Below are positions 1 to 12,196 of a stretch of 64,000 nucleotides of DNA, in pieces. A program made the translations under genes and the position numbers. Position 1 is the first letter of the stretch. Each line of letters begins with the position of its first letter. This stretch comes from Lingula anatina (Eukaryota > Brachiopoda > Lingulata > Lingulida > Lingulidae). Below the pieces are notes generated by a model. That model ran no database searches. It saw nothing but the letters and a program-made list of their open reading frames with translations, and was not told the origin of the DNA. The stretch covers positions 77,998 to 141,997 of the forward strand of contig NW_019775457.1 of NCBI RefSeq assembly GCF_001039355.2. Direction: 5' to 3'.

Positions 1-412
1 AATAACCTTACGGTCACGCTGAGAATCCTGTTTTATCTATCACAATCCCACCCCAGTTCGTTCATACGACCTATGAAAGTTGATTTATATGCCCAGTTAC
101 GCCATATCAACTTTGTTGACATTTAAAATGTGCTTCTATTTTTATTTATTCATTTTTGTTTGTCTGTGTGTGTCATTATGACTTTATCAAACCCTATTCC
201 TCTTTTCGAGATGGAGACTCTTAATTTGTGCCTTCTCATAAACCAGACGATAATTCAAACCGAAGCGTCCACACGGAAAGTAGGTGACCTCTACATCATT
301 ATGTAAATCAGGTGAGCGTTTTGGTGAGAGGTGCTCAGATAGGACCAAGGTCAGTAGAAGATGGAGAAGAAGGATGCCCCATAAGCCATATTACTGCTAC
401 TGCCACATGTAG

Positions 413-881
413 GCCGAAAAGATGGCACTGAAACCAGCAGCAGTATCTTGTAAGTTACGTACAGATGATAGAAAATGTATTGTAGCATTTCTTAGTTTTT
501 CATTGATGATATTTTCTCGAAACGGTGCACTCTAGGCATAATGACCACGTGGACATCTAACTGACGTGAAGGAGACTTTCTCTTAGTTTTCCCGCAATGG
601 CTTTTGGGCACCCTTTTGTTTTTGATGTTATTAGCATTTTATGAAGGTTCTATATATATTTGTATAATTTTAAAGCTTAATTGCAATTTGTTAATTATAA
701 CGTAAAGGATACTTACATGAATAGCTGCTTTATCAGATGTTTAAACATTGTTTTATGAATGTGAATTTCTTCCTTTAATGCCAGTGACTCTAAGTACCGT
801 TTACGAAGATACCATGCAGAAGCGTCCTACTCAGAGACACGTCTCGTGTTTGACACATACAGCGCCACACCCATGCCATGA
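413..881 (+). CDS. Probable last two coding exons of an unidentified gene entering from the left
   Basis: Two exon-like blocks join in one frame. The first (413-449) follows an acceptor ending CACATGTAG and stops at the donor CTT/GTAAGTTACG. The second (785-881) follows TTTAATGCCAG and reads to TGA at 879-881. The joined peptide starts RKDGTETSSSIFDSKYRLRR and ends VFDTYSATPMP, 43 complete residues with good codon character and matching splice phase (codon TT/T). An AATAAA lies near 1005, about 125 bases past the stop, consistent with a short 3' UTR. Upstream exons would be outside the window. I do not recognise the protein; it ends in a polar, Tyr-rich tail like a cytoplasmic C-terminus. The 37-base exon is short enough to be chance, so the 785-881 block is the safer half. 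Confidence 0.42.
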
Positions 882-1030
882 TTGCCTCCCATGCCGACGT
901 TTGTCTGCTCGTTAATTTGCAGGGACGACATTTAGTACGGACTGTTATGTTTGATTTTGGTTGTAACATTCTGCTCCAAAACGTATATCAAATTAAAAGT
1001 CGAATAAAATTAGCTTTTTATTAATGAAAC

Positions 1031-3575
1031 TTCTCCCAGTAATTACATCCGTACTAAGCGTCCACCCTGCATGTTGCTGGTTTGCTCTTTTTGGTAATTT
1101 TATGTAACTATGTCGTAGTACAGTGCTCTATCTGATCATAGTGTTTTGAGGGTAATTTATGTATACTTTTGTGTCGGGTTTGATACCCGTCCTTTTTCGG
1201 ACCAGAAATATTAGATTTGAATTTCTTATTTAACAGAAATAATATCTGAATGAAAATTATCATATATTAATTTCCAAGAAGAGAATATTTTCTATTTGTC
1301 ACTGAAAATATGTGTGGGCAAATCTGCAACTTGACACCTCGCTGTAAACTTGAAGATATTCTCTTATTCATTCTAAAAGTTGATTTCTGGTAACCCCGTT
1401 ACGTAAAATGCATATTGGAAAGTTTTAATTACATTTATCGTGTGCTCAGTCGAAAAAGGGGAAGAAATGTAAATCTACAAAAGACACTGTTAATAAAACG
1501 TAGAATTCCTTAGAAACCCCAACATTTTGTAGCGGCAAAATGTGCCCACGTTACTGCAGAATTGTCCACGTGTACTGTAACGATTTTTAACAATTCTGAA
1601 CCTGACACTGCATGCATAAAATGCATAAAATCTTCGACTCGTTTTATTAACAGATATTTTTTCTGTTTATTAAATTTTAATTTATGTCAATAAAATGCAC
1701 AAAATGTTATATTTCCATAATTTTAATGCCGTAAATAATTCATTTTCATAGTAAGGCGTTCAGCGCAGTGTGAGATGTCATCCAGATCAGTCACTTTACA
1801 GCTGGGTCGTGGAAGAAGAAGACGCAAGATAGGTGTGGTGAAGTCGCAAGGCCGAATATTCTATTAATTGGAATAAATTTGTCTTGTGAGTAACATCTTT
1901 TCAGCAAGCAAGGCATACAAGAAGGGGAACGCGTACAGTTTATTTTGCGTAACTCGATAGTTAGACTAGTGTATAACTACCGCCTATGTCATTGGCATAC
2001 GAGTAATTTTCTGGTTTTCCGGTTTTGTGAGTTTCATGCAACTTGTATGTAAGTGTTTGTCAATAGCATGTATTTTAATACCTACAATAATTAAAATTCG
2101 AAATTTAATGGACACTGTGTCGATTATAATGACCGAAATGTTCTTTGTGCTAAAGACGTTTCTTACAAAATTTCCGCATTTCTTCGAGTTCAAATTACCA
2201 AGAAATAATATCCTTATATTTTCACACTGCCTTTACTACTTGTTAGTCTGGGTGGTACACTGGATTTTGGAAATATTATGATAATCTCGAGAAAAACGCC
2301 GTCAAAAGAGACATAAATAATATGAAGAAAGTTGTCATATTTTATATCATTTTTTGGTGTCCAGATTCAGCCAAATTAAACCGACTTACTGTTAATTTGA
2401 CAACTGAAAAAAATTAGTATTTTCGGAACAATTCATGCAGTAAGAACATTATAAACTGGACTGTGGAAAAATCTTGCTTGATTTAAAGAGAATTAGTTTC
2501 CGTGGGATGTTTTCCGGTTTTTATAATGATCTTTACATGTTGTACAAGAGTGATATTGTGCTGTTCATTATTAGATCTGTTAATCATTCACGAGAAAACT
2601 AAATTATGCACTATGTCATTTGCCGTCTATAAACTTTTTACTCAGTTCAGTAATATATTCTGTTCCTTGACGGAATTCTTCGTATTAGTTTAAACCTTTA
2701 CTCTGAGAAAGCTATCCAATATTAATATTGGTCGTGTTTTTCATATCATTCTTGTAGTGATATAGATGTGGGTGAACGACATCCATTGAAATTTGTGAAA
2801 TATCGGAGAAGTTTGGATCTTGAACTGCATGCCTCTTCCATTATCATTTTACCTTAACTTACTTTAAGTGGCATGGGTTGTTTAATTGTGCCATTAACGT
2901 GTGTTATTTTCTTATTTCAGAACACTGTAATTTCCTTTGCCAAGATGCTGCAAAATGCATATACGACTGATAGAAGCTGACCTAGTCTTCCGTATTTTCA
3001 AAATGATAGCTTTAAAATAAATTTTCTGCATACTCGTATGGCGCACTAAGATTGATCGTGCTTCACTTTTCTTAAAGTCAGACATCAATTATTTTTATTA
3101 TCAAATAATGCCATAAGGATTGATCGATATAAATAATAAAATGAATATAATTAGATGATAAAACTTTAATTTGATTCCACTGAACCAGTCAGTTTTTTTT
3201 CCCAATTTTTGTTATGCCATAGTTTCATAATATAAACCCTATACTATAATATGAAAAGCCATAATATAATCTCAAAGTGCTTACATATCACAACTTTCAA
3301 ATTTAAAGTTGCATCTTCACTAGATCGCAAGTTGAAATTCGAGTACGAATATTTATTGTGATTTACTATTGTAAAATTCGTTATGATGATATACATTGTA
3401 GAAGAAAACTTTTATTTTATCATTTGTAACTTAACTCTGACATTTGTGAACGTAAATAATTTTTGCCTGAATAAATACGCTTTTTGAAGACGTTTTCAGT
3501 TAGATTTTATAGATACAAAAGTGAAAATAATAGTAGTATTGATATACTTTGGATTTTAAGAACTCTCTATTTGGA
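1031..3575. other. Gene-poor intergenic stretch
   Basis: AT-rich DNA with no convincing coding block. Open frames near 2027-2281 and 2502-2693 are hydrophobic and AT-driven, without splice or codon support. A weak terminal-exon lookalike sits at 2921-2980 (see rejected list). No transposon termini were seen. Confidence 0.5.
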
Positions 3576-3576
3576 A

Positions 3577-4100
3577 CGTGACAGTTTGGGCGAGTCCATT
3601 CGTTGTTGATGGAAGGCAGGTCGGTCTAGTCCTTTTAATTTAGTGGGGTGGGAAGAGTCTATTTTGTTTTTGAGGGGTGACAGGTGGGGCGAGTCCATTC
3701 AATTTTAGGGGAGGCAGGTGGGAAGAGTCCATTATTTTTTAGGGGTGACAGGTGGGGCGAGTCCATTCAATTTTAGGGGAGGCAGGTGGGAAGAGTCCAT
3801 TATTTTTTAGGGGTGACAGGTGGGGCGAGTCCATTCAATTTTAGGGGAAGCAGGTGGGAAGAGTCCATTATTTTTGAGGGGTGACAGGTGGGACGAGTCC
3901 ATTATATTTTCGAGGGGTGACAGGTGGGATGAGTCCATTTTGTTTTCGAGGGGTGGCAGGTGGGGCGAGCCCATTCAAATTTAAGGGGCAACAGGTGGGG
4001 AAAGTCCATTTAAATTTAAGGGGTGACAGGTTGGAAAAGTCCATTACGTTTTGAGGGATGACAGGTAGGGGTAGTCAATTACTTTATTAGGGTTGATAAG
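3577..4100. repeat. G-rich 34-36 bp minisatellite
   Basis: About fourteen head-to-tail copies of a unit like GGGGTGACAGGTGGGGCGAG followed by TCCATT and an AT-rich spacer. Between about 3670 and 3840 the units alternate in two flavours (GTGACAGGTGGGGCGAG and GGCAGGTGGGAAGAG), giving a 68-bp higher-order repeat. Copies diverge toward both ends, as in arrays growing by internal unequal exchange. Confidence 0.9.
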
Positions 4101-4951
4101 TGAGACGATTAAAGATTGTAAGAGCATTTACTGCATAGGACTACTTGGAATTCAAAATTGGTTTCCAAATACACAGAGGAATTGGAAATAATTTGAATAT
4201 TATTTTGAATAGACCAGGCAAAGTACATACAAATAATTTAAAAAGAATAGCACTCAGAGGCATGTGATCAGTTCTATATAATCAAAATAAAACGTCCCAA
4301 TTTCTGGAACAGCCATTTACTAAAAACATATCATTTACTAAAAAGTGGCAGACTCTTTTTCACTTGATCATTTTATTCAGATTTGTAATTAAATGGTATA
4401 TACACAAGTATTTAGATAGTCAAATTGGCAGTAGCAAAAAACACAAGAATGTCCTATAAAAAACTATGAATGACATTATGAAAAGTGAAGAAATGATATT
4501 CTGGAGGATGGACAAATTTGTTCTGACGTACGTTGAAAATATCATGACATGGAACAAGATTTAGAAAAAAATTTAGAAACAAAATCAAACTTCAAAAAGC
4601 TGGTGTGCAATTACACTTTATAAATGTGTTTATAGGAAATATTTTGGTTCACCTACAGCCTTGCAGCAGACTTTAGATTTTTAAGTATTCAAATACTATC
4701 GTTTTTAAAGATACATATCGTTTTTAAAAATACAAGGTACGTTTGCAAAGCTTTTAAACCTTTTTTCTTTCAAATATTTTCATGTAATACCAGGGGCAAT
4801 ATTATATTAGGTAGATTAAATTTGAAACTGCTGAAATAGCTATTATATTGATATCTTCACACTCCTTTTCTATCTATTACTACTATCATTTTCATACTTT
4901 TTCATATCAAAATATAAGACAAAATCCCAGAGAAATATATTTATTAAATTC

Positions 4952-5280
4952 TCATAAAATAAATGCTTGAATAAGCGCAGAGTTCCTGAATGTGAACCAA
5001 AGGTAAGGCTGCCAGAGGTGCATGTTGAGCTGTACCTCGGTGGGTTTCTGAAATGAGAAAATTATTTTTAGCAATTTTTTTACTTAAACTGACGGGGTCT
5101 TAAATTGTTACTAATGAATGATATATCACATGGGATAGAGTAATTGCCTTGTCCAAAATATAGGCAAGCAGGAAATAAGTCGAGGTTGTCTTATTTTAGA
5201 CATGATCCAAAATGAATGAATAATATACTTAGAGAATACTCCAAGAATGCAGACCTCCAAGTTAATGGTAAATAATGGTA

Positions 5281-5318
<38 letters not shown>

Positions 5319-5734
5319 TATAAAAATACGTGGAAACCCAAATTCAGTAATCGTAATAATTTCTTTCCCATCTGAATATCTGTGCGTCTCAAAAATTCAT
5401 CAAAATATGCAGAGGACATTTAGAAATATCTTGCTTAAAAATCAAGACAACCCATTTCATTTGGGGATCGTAATTACGCGTGCTTTTGAATGTTATCACG
5501 CCCTTGGAATTCAGGGCAGAAACCACCAGATAATTTCCCCTTGGCGAACATACTAAGAAATGTCTGCAAAACTGCATGAACAAAATAATTTAATGAAACA
5601 TTTCCTAACACCATGGACAGCAGACACACTGACATAACTCCCAAAGGCACAAAGATTTACTGTTGAAAAGCTTTTCTTACCGGCAGTACTTGATCACGTG
5701 GACCCCTCTTGTTTGTAAACGCCTGTATCTGGTC
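4952..5734 (-). CDS. Possible 3' end of a minus-strand gene (two exons)
   Basis: On the minus strand a 54-base block (5734-5681) is bounded by a strong acceptor (TATTTTTTCCAG/GAC) and a donor (CCG/GTAAGAAAAG). It encodes DQIQAFTNKRGPRDQVLP. A second block starts at 5047 after CTCATTTCAG and reads in the same phase (KPTEVQLNMHLWQPYLW...) to TGA at 4954-4952. AATAAA on the minus strand lies at 4945-4940. Both introns and exons have acceptable signals and keep frame, but the peptide is not recognised, the 3' UTR would be very short, and no upstream exon was found between 5.8 and 9.8 kb. It may be a chance pairing of splice-like sites. Confidence 0.3.
5275..5317. repeat. (AAT)n microsatellite
   Basis: Uninterrupted trinucleotide run of about a dozen AAT units. 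It generates meaningless poly-Asn and poly-Tyr frames on the two strands. Confidence 0.97.
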
Positions 5735-6014
5735 CTGGAAAAAATATGCATAGTTTACACCTTAGCCTGCTAGTTGACACCAGAATGAACCCTAGCAAAA
5801 CACGCAAGAAATGTCAGGAACAACGCTTTACACCCAAACCCAATATAGAGATGCATTTCACGTGCTGAAGTGTCCAAAACTGAATGAATTCAAAGTTGTA
5901 TTCTATTTTTTAACATATATGTGTATAGAACAAAAATCTACCACTGTCTCAACATCAATTTAATATTTAATTTTTACCATGTTTTTATATTATGTAAAAA
6001 GCTCTAAATGGAAA

Positions 6015-6305
6015 CCAGTGGCAGATTAAGAGGGGGGGTCAGACGGGTCCTGACCCCCCCCCCCCCCACCACCCCTTTGGTTTCTGAAAAATATATCGCA
6101 CCAATATTCCCCTCTTGAAATAAGAATTTTGAATAGCTAAATCATATTTCTAAACCGTACCAAAGGGCTCCATAACACCAAAAAATTTTCGGGGTCCTTG
6201 AGCAGGCCCCGAACCCCACTCCAAGGTGGCGATGCTGATCTCCGAATTCGACGCCTGTCGTTCCTGACCCTTCCCTTCAAATAATCCTGGATCCGCCCCT
6301 GTTAA
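6015..6305 (-). mobile_element. Dispersed repeat family R, copy 1 (MITE-like)
   Basis: Read on the minus strand it begins CAGGGGCGGATCCAGGATTA and ends at the inverse of CAGTGGCAGATTAAG, an imperfect terminal inverted repeat. The core (CCCCGAAAATTTTT, then TTTGGTACGGTTTAGAA, then CAAAATTCTTATTTCAAGAG, then TTTTTCAGAAA and a G-run) recurs at 7.3, 19.7 and 22.3 kb. No ORF. This is the most complete copy and shows the likely element ends. No clear target duplication was found. Confidence 0.7.
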
Positions 6306-7324
6306 CCATAAGGTGCTGTAAATTTTTTTCAAAATCAAATATATACAACATGAAATTTGGAATGTTGTTACTTAGAAGGAAAAATACATTTTTACCATGT
6401 TTTGCAAGATATTGTCACAAGCAGTTTGTGAAAAAAATTAACATTTAACGTTAACAGCAACCAATGCGTTCAAATATTCTACTAGAGATACACTTCAGTG
6501 GGGAATGAGGGAATCCCTAAAGACATTGATTATTGGAAAATAGCATTTTTGCAATTTAATTGCAAAGTGTGTTATTATTAAACCAATGCAAAATGGAGGG
6601 ACAAATCATGGTGTTACTTATAAAACTTTGTATTTATATTTCAAAGTCCAAATATTTGTAACGATTTTTTGTAACTTTCTGAACATAAATAATGTTCTCA
6701 TACAAGAACATTATCATTTCTGCATCTGCTGCTCGATATACCGAAGATGCTGCTGAGATAGAATTGTTAAAAAGCAGCAGGTTTTTTGACAAGAGTAAAC
6801 TTAGGATCACATGACTGTTCCCTTCATCTTTATGCAAAAGTGAGATCTGTTGAACAAATTAATGCCACAAATGCATGTCATAATTAACTAATAATTACAA
6901 CAAATACACATACTACTGAAAATATTGTAAAAGCCAAGTTATTTTAGAAAATAAAAATCTGAAAAATTTTAATCTTTTGATAGTATTTTGACAGCTAAGC
7001 ATTAAACAATTTTAAAAATGGATTGAACTGATTATGTATTATTTGTAAGATCAAAAACGTAGGACTGCTTCAGTATGATTTATTTCTCTTCTAATGGACG
7101 TGAATCACCAAACATGCAAAATTACGTGAACAGAGTTTTAAAGGTAGCCTTATTTCGTCTTTTGATGAAAAGGTCAAATTGAGGTTCATTTGTGAGTTTT
7201 CCTGGACTAGAAAAATAAGTTTTTTTAGCATTATATTTGCATTAAAAATAAACGTAAAGGCACAACTTGCTGTCTTGCTGAAGAATATCGCAAATAGTTT
7301 AACAAACATCACGGAGGCAAACTC

Positions 7325-7490
7325 TGGCGTGGGGTGCGAGTCCCGAAAATTTTTGGCATTTTAGAGGGCGAACGGTGCAATTTGGTACGGTTTAGAATTA
7401 TGGCTCAGCTAGTCAAAATTCTAATTTAAGAGGGGAATATCTTTGTCAGTTTTTTCAGAAATCGAAATGGGGGGGGGGGGGGATATATAT
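7325..7490 (+). mobile_element. Dispersed repeat family R, copy 2
   Basis: Contains GTCCCGAAAATTTTTGGCA, GCGAACGGTGCAATTTGGTA, CTAGTCAAAATTCTAATTTA and TTTTTTCAGAAATCGAAATG followed by a run of G, matching the core of the copies at 6.0, 19.7 and 22.3 kb. The outer ends are missing or too diverged to see. Confidence 0.7.
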
Positions 7491-8708
7491 TCTTTGGCGA
7501 TATAAAACAAGTTTTGCTATAAATGACTATGCGGTGTTAAATGTGCTGCCTTTTGATATTTTTACAAAAGCTTTAAAATTTGAGAGCGTTTTGATTAGAC
7601 AACATTAGCCATAAATGAGAAATATCAAAATTGAATTCAAGCATTACTTGCAGATGGGCGCTAGCAATTCGTTCCCTATGCCTTGAAAATGGTTGCTTTC
7701 ATGATCACTCACGCAGGAACCAGTGTAAGTATTAACTAGGTCACATACTCCATTGGATCGAAATATTACATTTTATGGTATTATTTGTGAAAACATGCCA
7801 GAATTAGAAATGGAAGTATATCACTAAACCTTTACCCTTTTCTTTTATTTTCAAGTTTGACTTTTTTGCTTTACTATAATTATGACCCATAACACAAACA
7901 TGTAAAATCCTCTCTCTAAATTCAACAGCCAAATTTAAAAGAGCCATTCAACAGAATTTCCCCAATCTCGACTATTTCGAATGTACAACTTTACTGCCAC
8001 TTCTAATTCTACTGATGTAGTTTAAAATTGTGTGTATTTATCATGAGGCACAACTGCAATTTTCACTGTCATGAGGTACGTGATGAAATAAAGGAGGCAT
8101 GGAGGACACGAAATATTACGTGGGGAAAATATTGGTGGATGGCAAAACCCAGTGTTCAACATGCAGGCGTCAAATCCAATTTTTAAATGCATCAAAGATA
8201 TGTTACCGTCAAATACCTAAAATCATTGTCTTAGAACGTTTCGTTGAATCGGTTAAAACTATAATATACCTTTGCTTAGTATCCTGCCCTCCTCGCGTCC
8301 ACACCCTGGTCACTCAGAACTGAAGAAGAAGTGACAACTCTTTCAAGGGTTCAGTTTTAAAATGATCCTATAGGTGGGAGGCAGGAAGAGCTAGGTGACA
8401 GACCTTTCTATTTGTTAATTACCATAATTTGACAGATAAAATTTGATTAACAATACACTAAAATAGAAATGCACAGGAAGTTTTTGTTTCCCGCATATTT
8501 CAAAATACACTAGATTAAATTAATTAAATTAAGCCTCGGACCCTTTCACACCCCAAAGTAAAATGACATTTTGTAGGTCACTGGCTATCCTTATATGGTC
8601 TACCGCATGCTGCAATCTGAGCAGTTTTTGCCAAGTTTGACAAACCAAACCGTTCTATAGCGCCATCTGGAGGGGAAAAGAAATGATCTTCTCTGCTGCA
8701 ATAGGTAG

Positions 8709-8751
<43 letters not shown>

Positions 8752-9880
8752 AATCTTCAGCACCACAGAAATGGCGATAATAATGTAATTAATTCTGGAT
8801 TATAATAATATATACAAATAAAGTACTAATCATTTATGAAAATAACAACAAGAGTATATGTTATCTACAATCTGTACGGGCATCATCTCTGCTCACGGTC
8901 AGCTGTCATTTTTGATCTGTTAATTATATGAATCCAAAAACGACCATAAAATACTACACCAGTCTACCATATTGTAAAAATGTTATGATAAAATAAGTAA
9001 ACCCATTATTAAAATAGAATTGAACAGATGAAAAGTATATAGATGAACTGGCTAAGGGCTAGTATTTTTACCGAATTGAAAAGAAAAAAAACGTGCATGT
9101 AGCTTACCGTACTGATATGTTTCATTATGAAAATTTCAGATAATGAAACAAAACTCCTACTAAGCTATAACAAGACGACCTCCGAGGAAGCCTCGGTCGA
9201 TAGAGCAGCACCGCCAATTAATTCTGCAGTGGACTAGGATCTAATAGCGGTTTCAGGCATAACCATGGAATCATGTGGATTTCGCCGTAGTGATAAACCC
9301 CTCGGAGATGGGGATAATGATGCACAAATAGGTATACTGTAAATTGTGATGCAACAAAACAAGATGCTTAACAGCAAAGTTAACATCAAATTTTAATTAT
9401 GCACAAAAAGTAATGCGGATGTAAGTAAACTGTGTATGTAGCATAAGGCTTCAGGCCCATGAGAGTTCAAGTTCACACTTTGAAAATGCCAGAATAAGAA
9501 AAATGAAAATTTTCTCAAAAATTTGCATGAAGTAAAAAAAAATATTTATTCAATCAAGCTTGTTTTCCAATTTTAAGCTGTACGTCAGTATTAAGGATCA
9601 ATCTTGTAAATTACAAAGTAACAAGTAACATGTTTTTTTTTTCATAACGTTTGTGGTGGCAGTACGCAAAGTAGTTTTTTTTTTGTAAATTTTTATGCAA
9701 TATTACATAATAACTAACAGCAAAATTTTGTATTTCGTAACTATTTAATATACTGAAGGCCTATGTTAAAGCCGAGTGACTTGTGCTTCTTAAAATCAAC
9801 TTAGAGCTCACTTGATCGTCCGCAAAATATCACAACGAACAGAAACAAACACTTCACAAATTAATTGATATGAATAACAA
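7491..9880. other. Intergenic, no supported gene
   Basis: AT-rich with a (TG)n tract at 8713-8750. A plus-strand 71-base exon-like block at 7654-7724 (acceptor ATTACTTGCAG, donor CAGT/GTAAGTATT, open in one frame) stands alone with no partner. Nothing else was supported. Confidence 0.45.
8713..8750. repeat. (TG)n microsatellite
   Basis: About nineteen uninterrupted TG units. The minus-strand frame through it encodes a His-Thr run that is not a protein. Confidence 0.97.
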
Positions 9881-10041
9881 TTTATTTCTAGTTTCTGTTT
9901 TTACTTCTTTACTTTTTTCACATCCTACATATAATACACATTCAGTATTCTATATAAATAATTCCTCTCCCTCTACAATTATTAGACATCACATTGCTAA
10001 CATATTTATTATTTGCTCAACTATTTGATAATGGATGTTAA

Positions 10042-10491
10042 GGTTGCATGGCAACCAGCACATAACTGCAAAATTGGCATGGCAACCAAATCAGTCAATT
10101 AGTAGGTTGGCATAGCAACCAACCCAAGGCTTTTAACCCTTCTGTGGCAGTCATTTTGTGCTGAAAACAAATTCTTATCTGTGTACTGTGGGACTCTTCA
10201 CCCTGGCAGTCTTCCCATGCCTGGTGTGAGGACAATTTTTTTAATGCAGCAATGTTGGAGTTAAAATGTGAAAATTACATATCTTTTGTGAAATCGAAAT
10301 AATAACCCTTCAAATGCAGTAATGACCAATATGTTAACACATCGATTCACATAAACGTGTGATAGAGCTGCCCCAATTCATCCTGGGTCAAAACACTCTT
10401 CCCAGAATGCCTTAACGACAGAGACATATTTTTGTGTTTACTATTCTGTGCAGAAATTCAGCCATTTGGTAGTAAGGTTGCTATAGCAACC
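10042..10491. promoter_or_regulatory. Cluster of four X-box-like (RFX-type) palindromes
   Basis: Four imperfect or perfect palindromes occur: GGTTGCATGGCAACC (10042-10056), TTGGCATGGCAACC (10074-10087), GGTTGGCATAGCAACC (10105-10120) and GGTTGCTATAGCAACC (10476-10491). The last is a perfect 16-bp palindrome and fits the RFX X-box consensus GTHNYYATRRNAAC at every position; the others are one base short or have one mismatch. RFX factors bind such sites in promoters of ciliary genes. No adjacent ciliary gene is visible, and the sites could instead be RNA hairpins in a 3' UTR, or relics of a repeat. Confidence 0.4.
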
Positions 10492-11782
10492 AACCCATTT
10501 CGTCTATTTGGCGGTTAATTCTCCAGTCATAAATTCACACTTAATTTCCCTGAATATACAAAAACAACTGAAAATATATAAATGACAAGATAACATGAAT
10601 ATAAAAATACCCAGATACGAGAAACAATAATTACTAATTAACATAAGAATCCGATTCCAATATTCCCTATGATAAGGCCACCTATATCAAAGCATGGTGC
10701 TGTGAGAAAACTAAATTATTTCTAATTAATTCACTAGTCTTCAAAGAAGGTAAAGGATCAAGGCATTCCCAGAGCAGCAGAATGTTAAAGCATCCATCAA
10801 TAAAGAGGCCAAAGAACCTGAATTTATCTTTCATTGAAAAATTATTTTGCTGTGTCTTAAAAATCATTATAACATTACTGGTTCATAATCAAATTGTTTC
10901 CATCTTGTGTGCACCAACAAAATTCAAATACACAGGAAATGTTTACACATAAAATCTAAGTCTAAATGCAAATCAATACATTCATTATGCTCAACCCTTC
11001 ACTATATAACAATACACCATCCTCAAGTTGTCTTGTGCCACTAAAAACATACACCTAAGCTAGAAATAAAATCAGACCAAGACAGCCAGCAAGCGATCTG
11101 CTGTTCTCTCAATTTCACGGACAAAACTTACAGTTTGTATCTCCACAAATTTGTGTATTTTAATACCCCACATAGCTGACACCACTGACATTAAATCCTT
11201 GGCTGAACATTGTTATCTTTAATATCTAGATTAGTTATCATAATAATACTATAATACATCCCAGTTAACAAAAGCCTCTCTCTGTGCTCAATAACAGGTT
11301 ACAACTTATACATCTAGTTACATCACGCAGTGTGTTCAGACACAGAGTACAGTAATGATCCATTTTTTCAATGGGGAAAAATTATCAATCTTTCAAAAGC
11401 AATTTTGGAATCAATAAAAATATATATATTTCTGCATAACATTTATGGTGATTTTACTGTGTACAAAGAAATACAAGGTAGCCTGCTTTTCAGGTTTGTT
11501 GCTACCACTCGACAGGAATGTTATAGTTTCACAAATTTATGACTTAAAAATTTACAACATCTATAGAATCACGAATTTTCCCCACTGAAAGGAGTCATTA
11601 CCATATGACCAGGACTGGTTGGGGTCCAAATGACATCATCAGATAGCCAAATAAATTCATAATTACCTGAGGGGTATTGTGGACTGTTCCCAGTGGAGAT
11701 GGGCATGCCTAACTTAGTACTAGGCTGGAAATACACCTTAATATCCAGCAGTGGCTTATTAAGCTGTCTAAAAAAGAAAAAA

Positions 11783-11786
<4 letters not shown>

Positions 11787-11813
<27 letters not shown>

Positions 11814-11822
11814 TAATAATAA
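11787..11822. repeat. (AATA)n/(ATA)n microsatellite
   Basis: Compound run: AAATA units followed by AAT units ending at AAAAGCC. It produces a spurious poly-Ile frame on the minus strand. Confidence 0.95.
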
Positions 11823-12196
11823 AAGCCAGCATGTGAAGGAATGACAGTCAAAGAGGAACTATCCCGCAGCAGAGGCTGCTGAATCCCCTTCAGTTAACTT
11901 GGTCACCTTGTGATGTCATTCATACTTGAACCAGTTCTGGTTTATCCAAGGACACAATAAATACACAATGGTACACGGTTCATATTAACAGTTATACCCT
12001 ACAACATTTCCACCACAGTTCTGATGCTCACATACAATATAAAGTGACAGAATCCATTACCTACATCTAAGCAGCTAACAGGTATATATAACATTTACAA
12101 AGCAAATCTCCAAGGACAAAGCAGCAGGTATTATCTCATTAATGCTTGACGTGCACTTGTTCCACTCTGATGGTGCACCTTGGAGAGTTGGTCCCT

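Larger units (their letters stand above)
9881..12196 (-). other. Probable long 3' UTR of the MARVEL-domain gene
   Basis: This follows the TAA of the minus-strand MARVEL gene without any other supported gene. A minus-strand AATAAA (complement of TTTATT at 9881-9886) could end a transcript of about 2.3 kb. The stretch contains a cluster of GGTTGC..GCAACC palindromes (10042-10491) and an AATA/AAT microsatellite (11787-11822). The UTR extent is inferred only from the lack of competing features; cDNA could shorten it greatly. Confidence 0.3.

Noticed and set aside
2921-2980. Terminal-exon lookalike (NTVISFAKMLQNAYTTDRS) with AATAAA near 3014
   Set aside because: Only 20 codons, and no upstream exon in compatible phase was found.
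5126-5419. Frames with poly-Tyr or poly-Asn
   Set aside because: Produced by the (AAT)n microsatellite, with no coding features outside it.
8099-8323. Plus-strand 74-codon frame starting MEDTKYYVGKIL
   Set aside because: No splice context, partner or recognisable domain; within the length expected by chance.
9178-9300. tRNA-like words (CGGTCGATAGAGCAGCACCG)
   Set aside because: No B-box or cloverleaf could be completed, so neither a tRNA nor a tRNA-derived SINE is supported.
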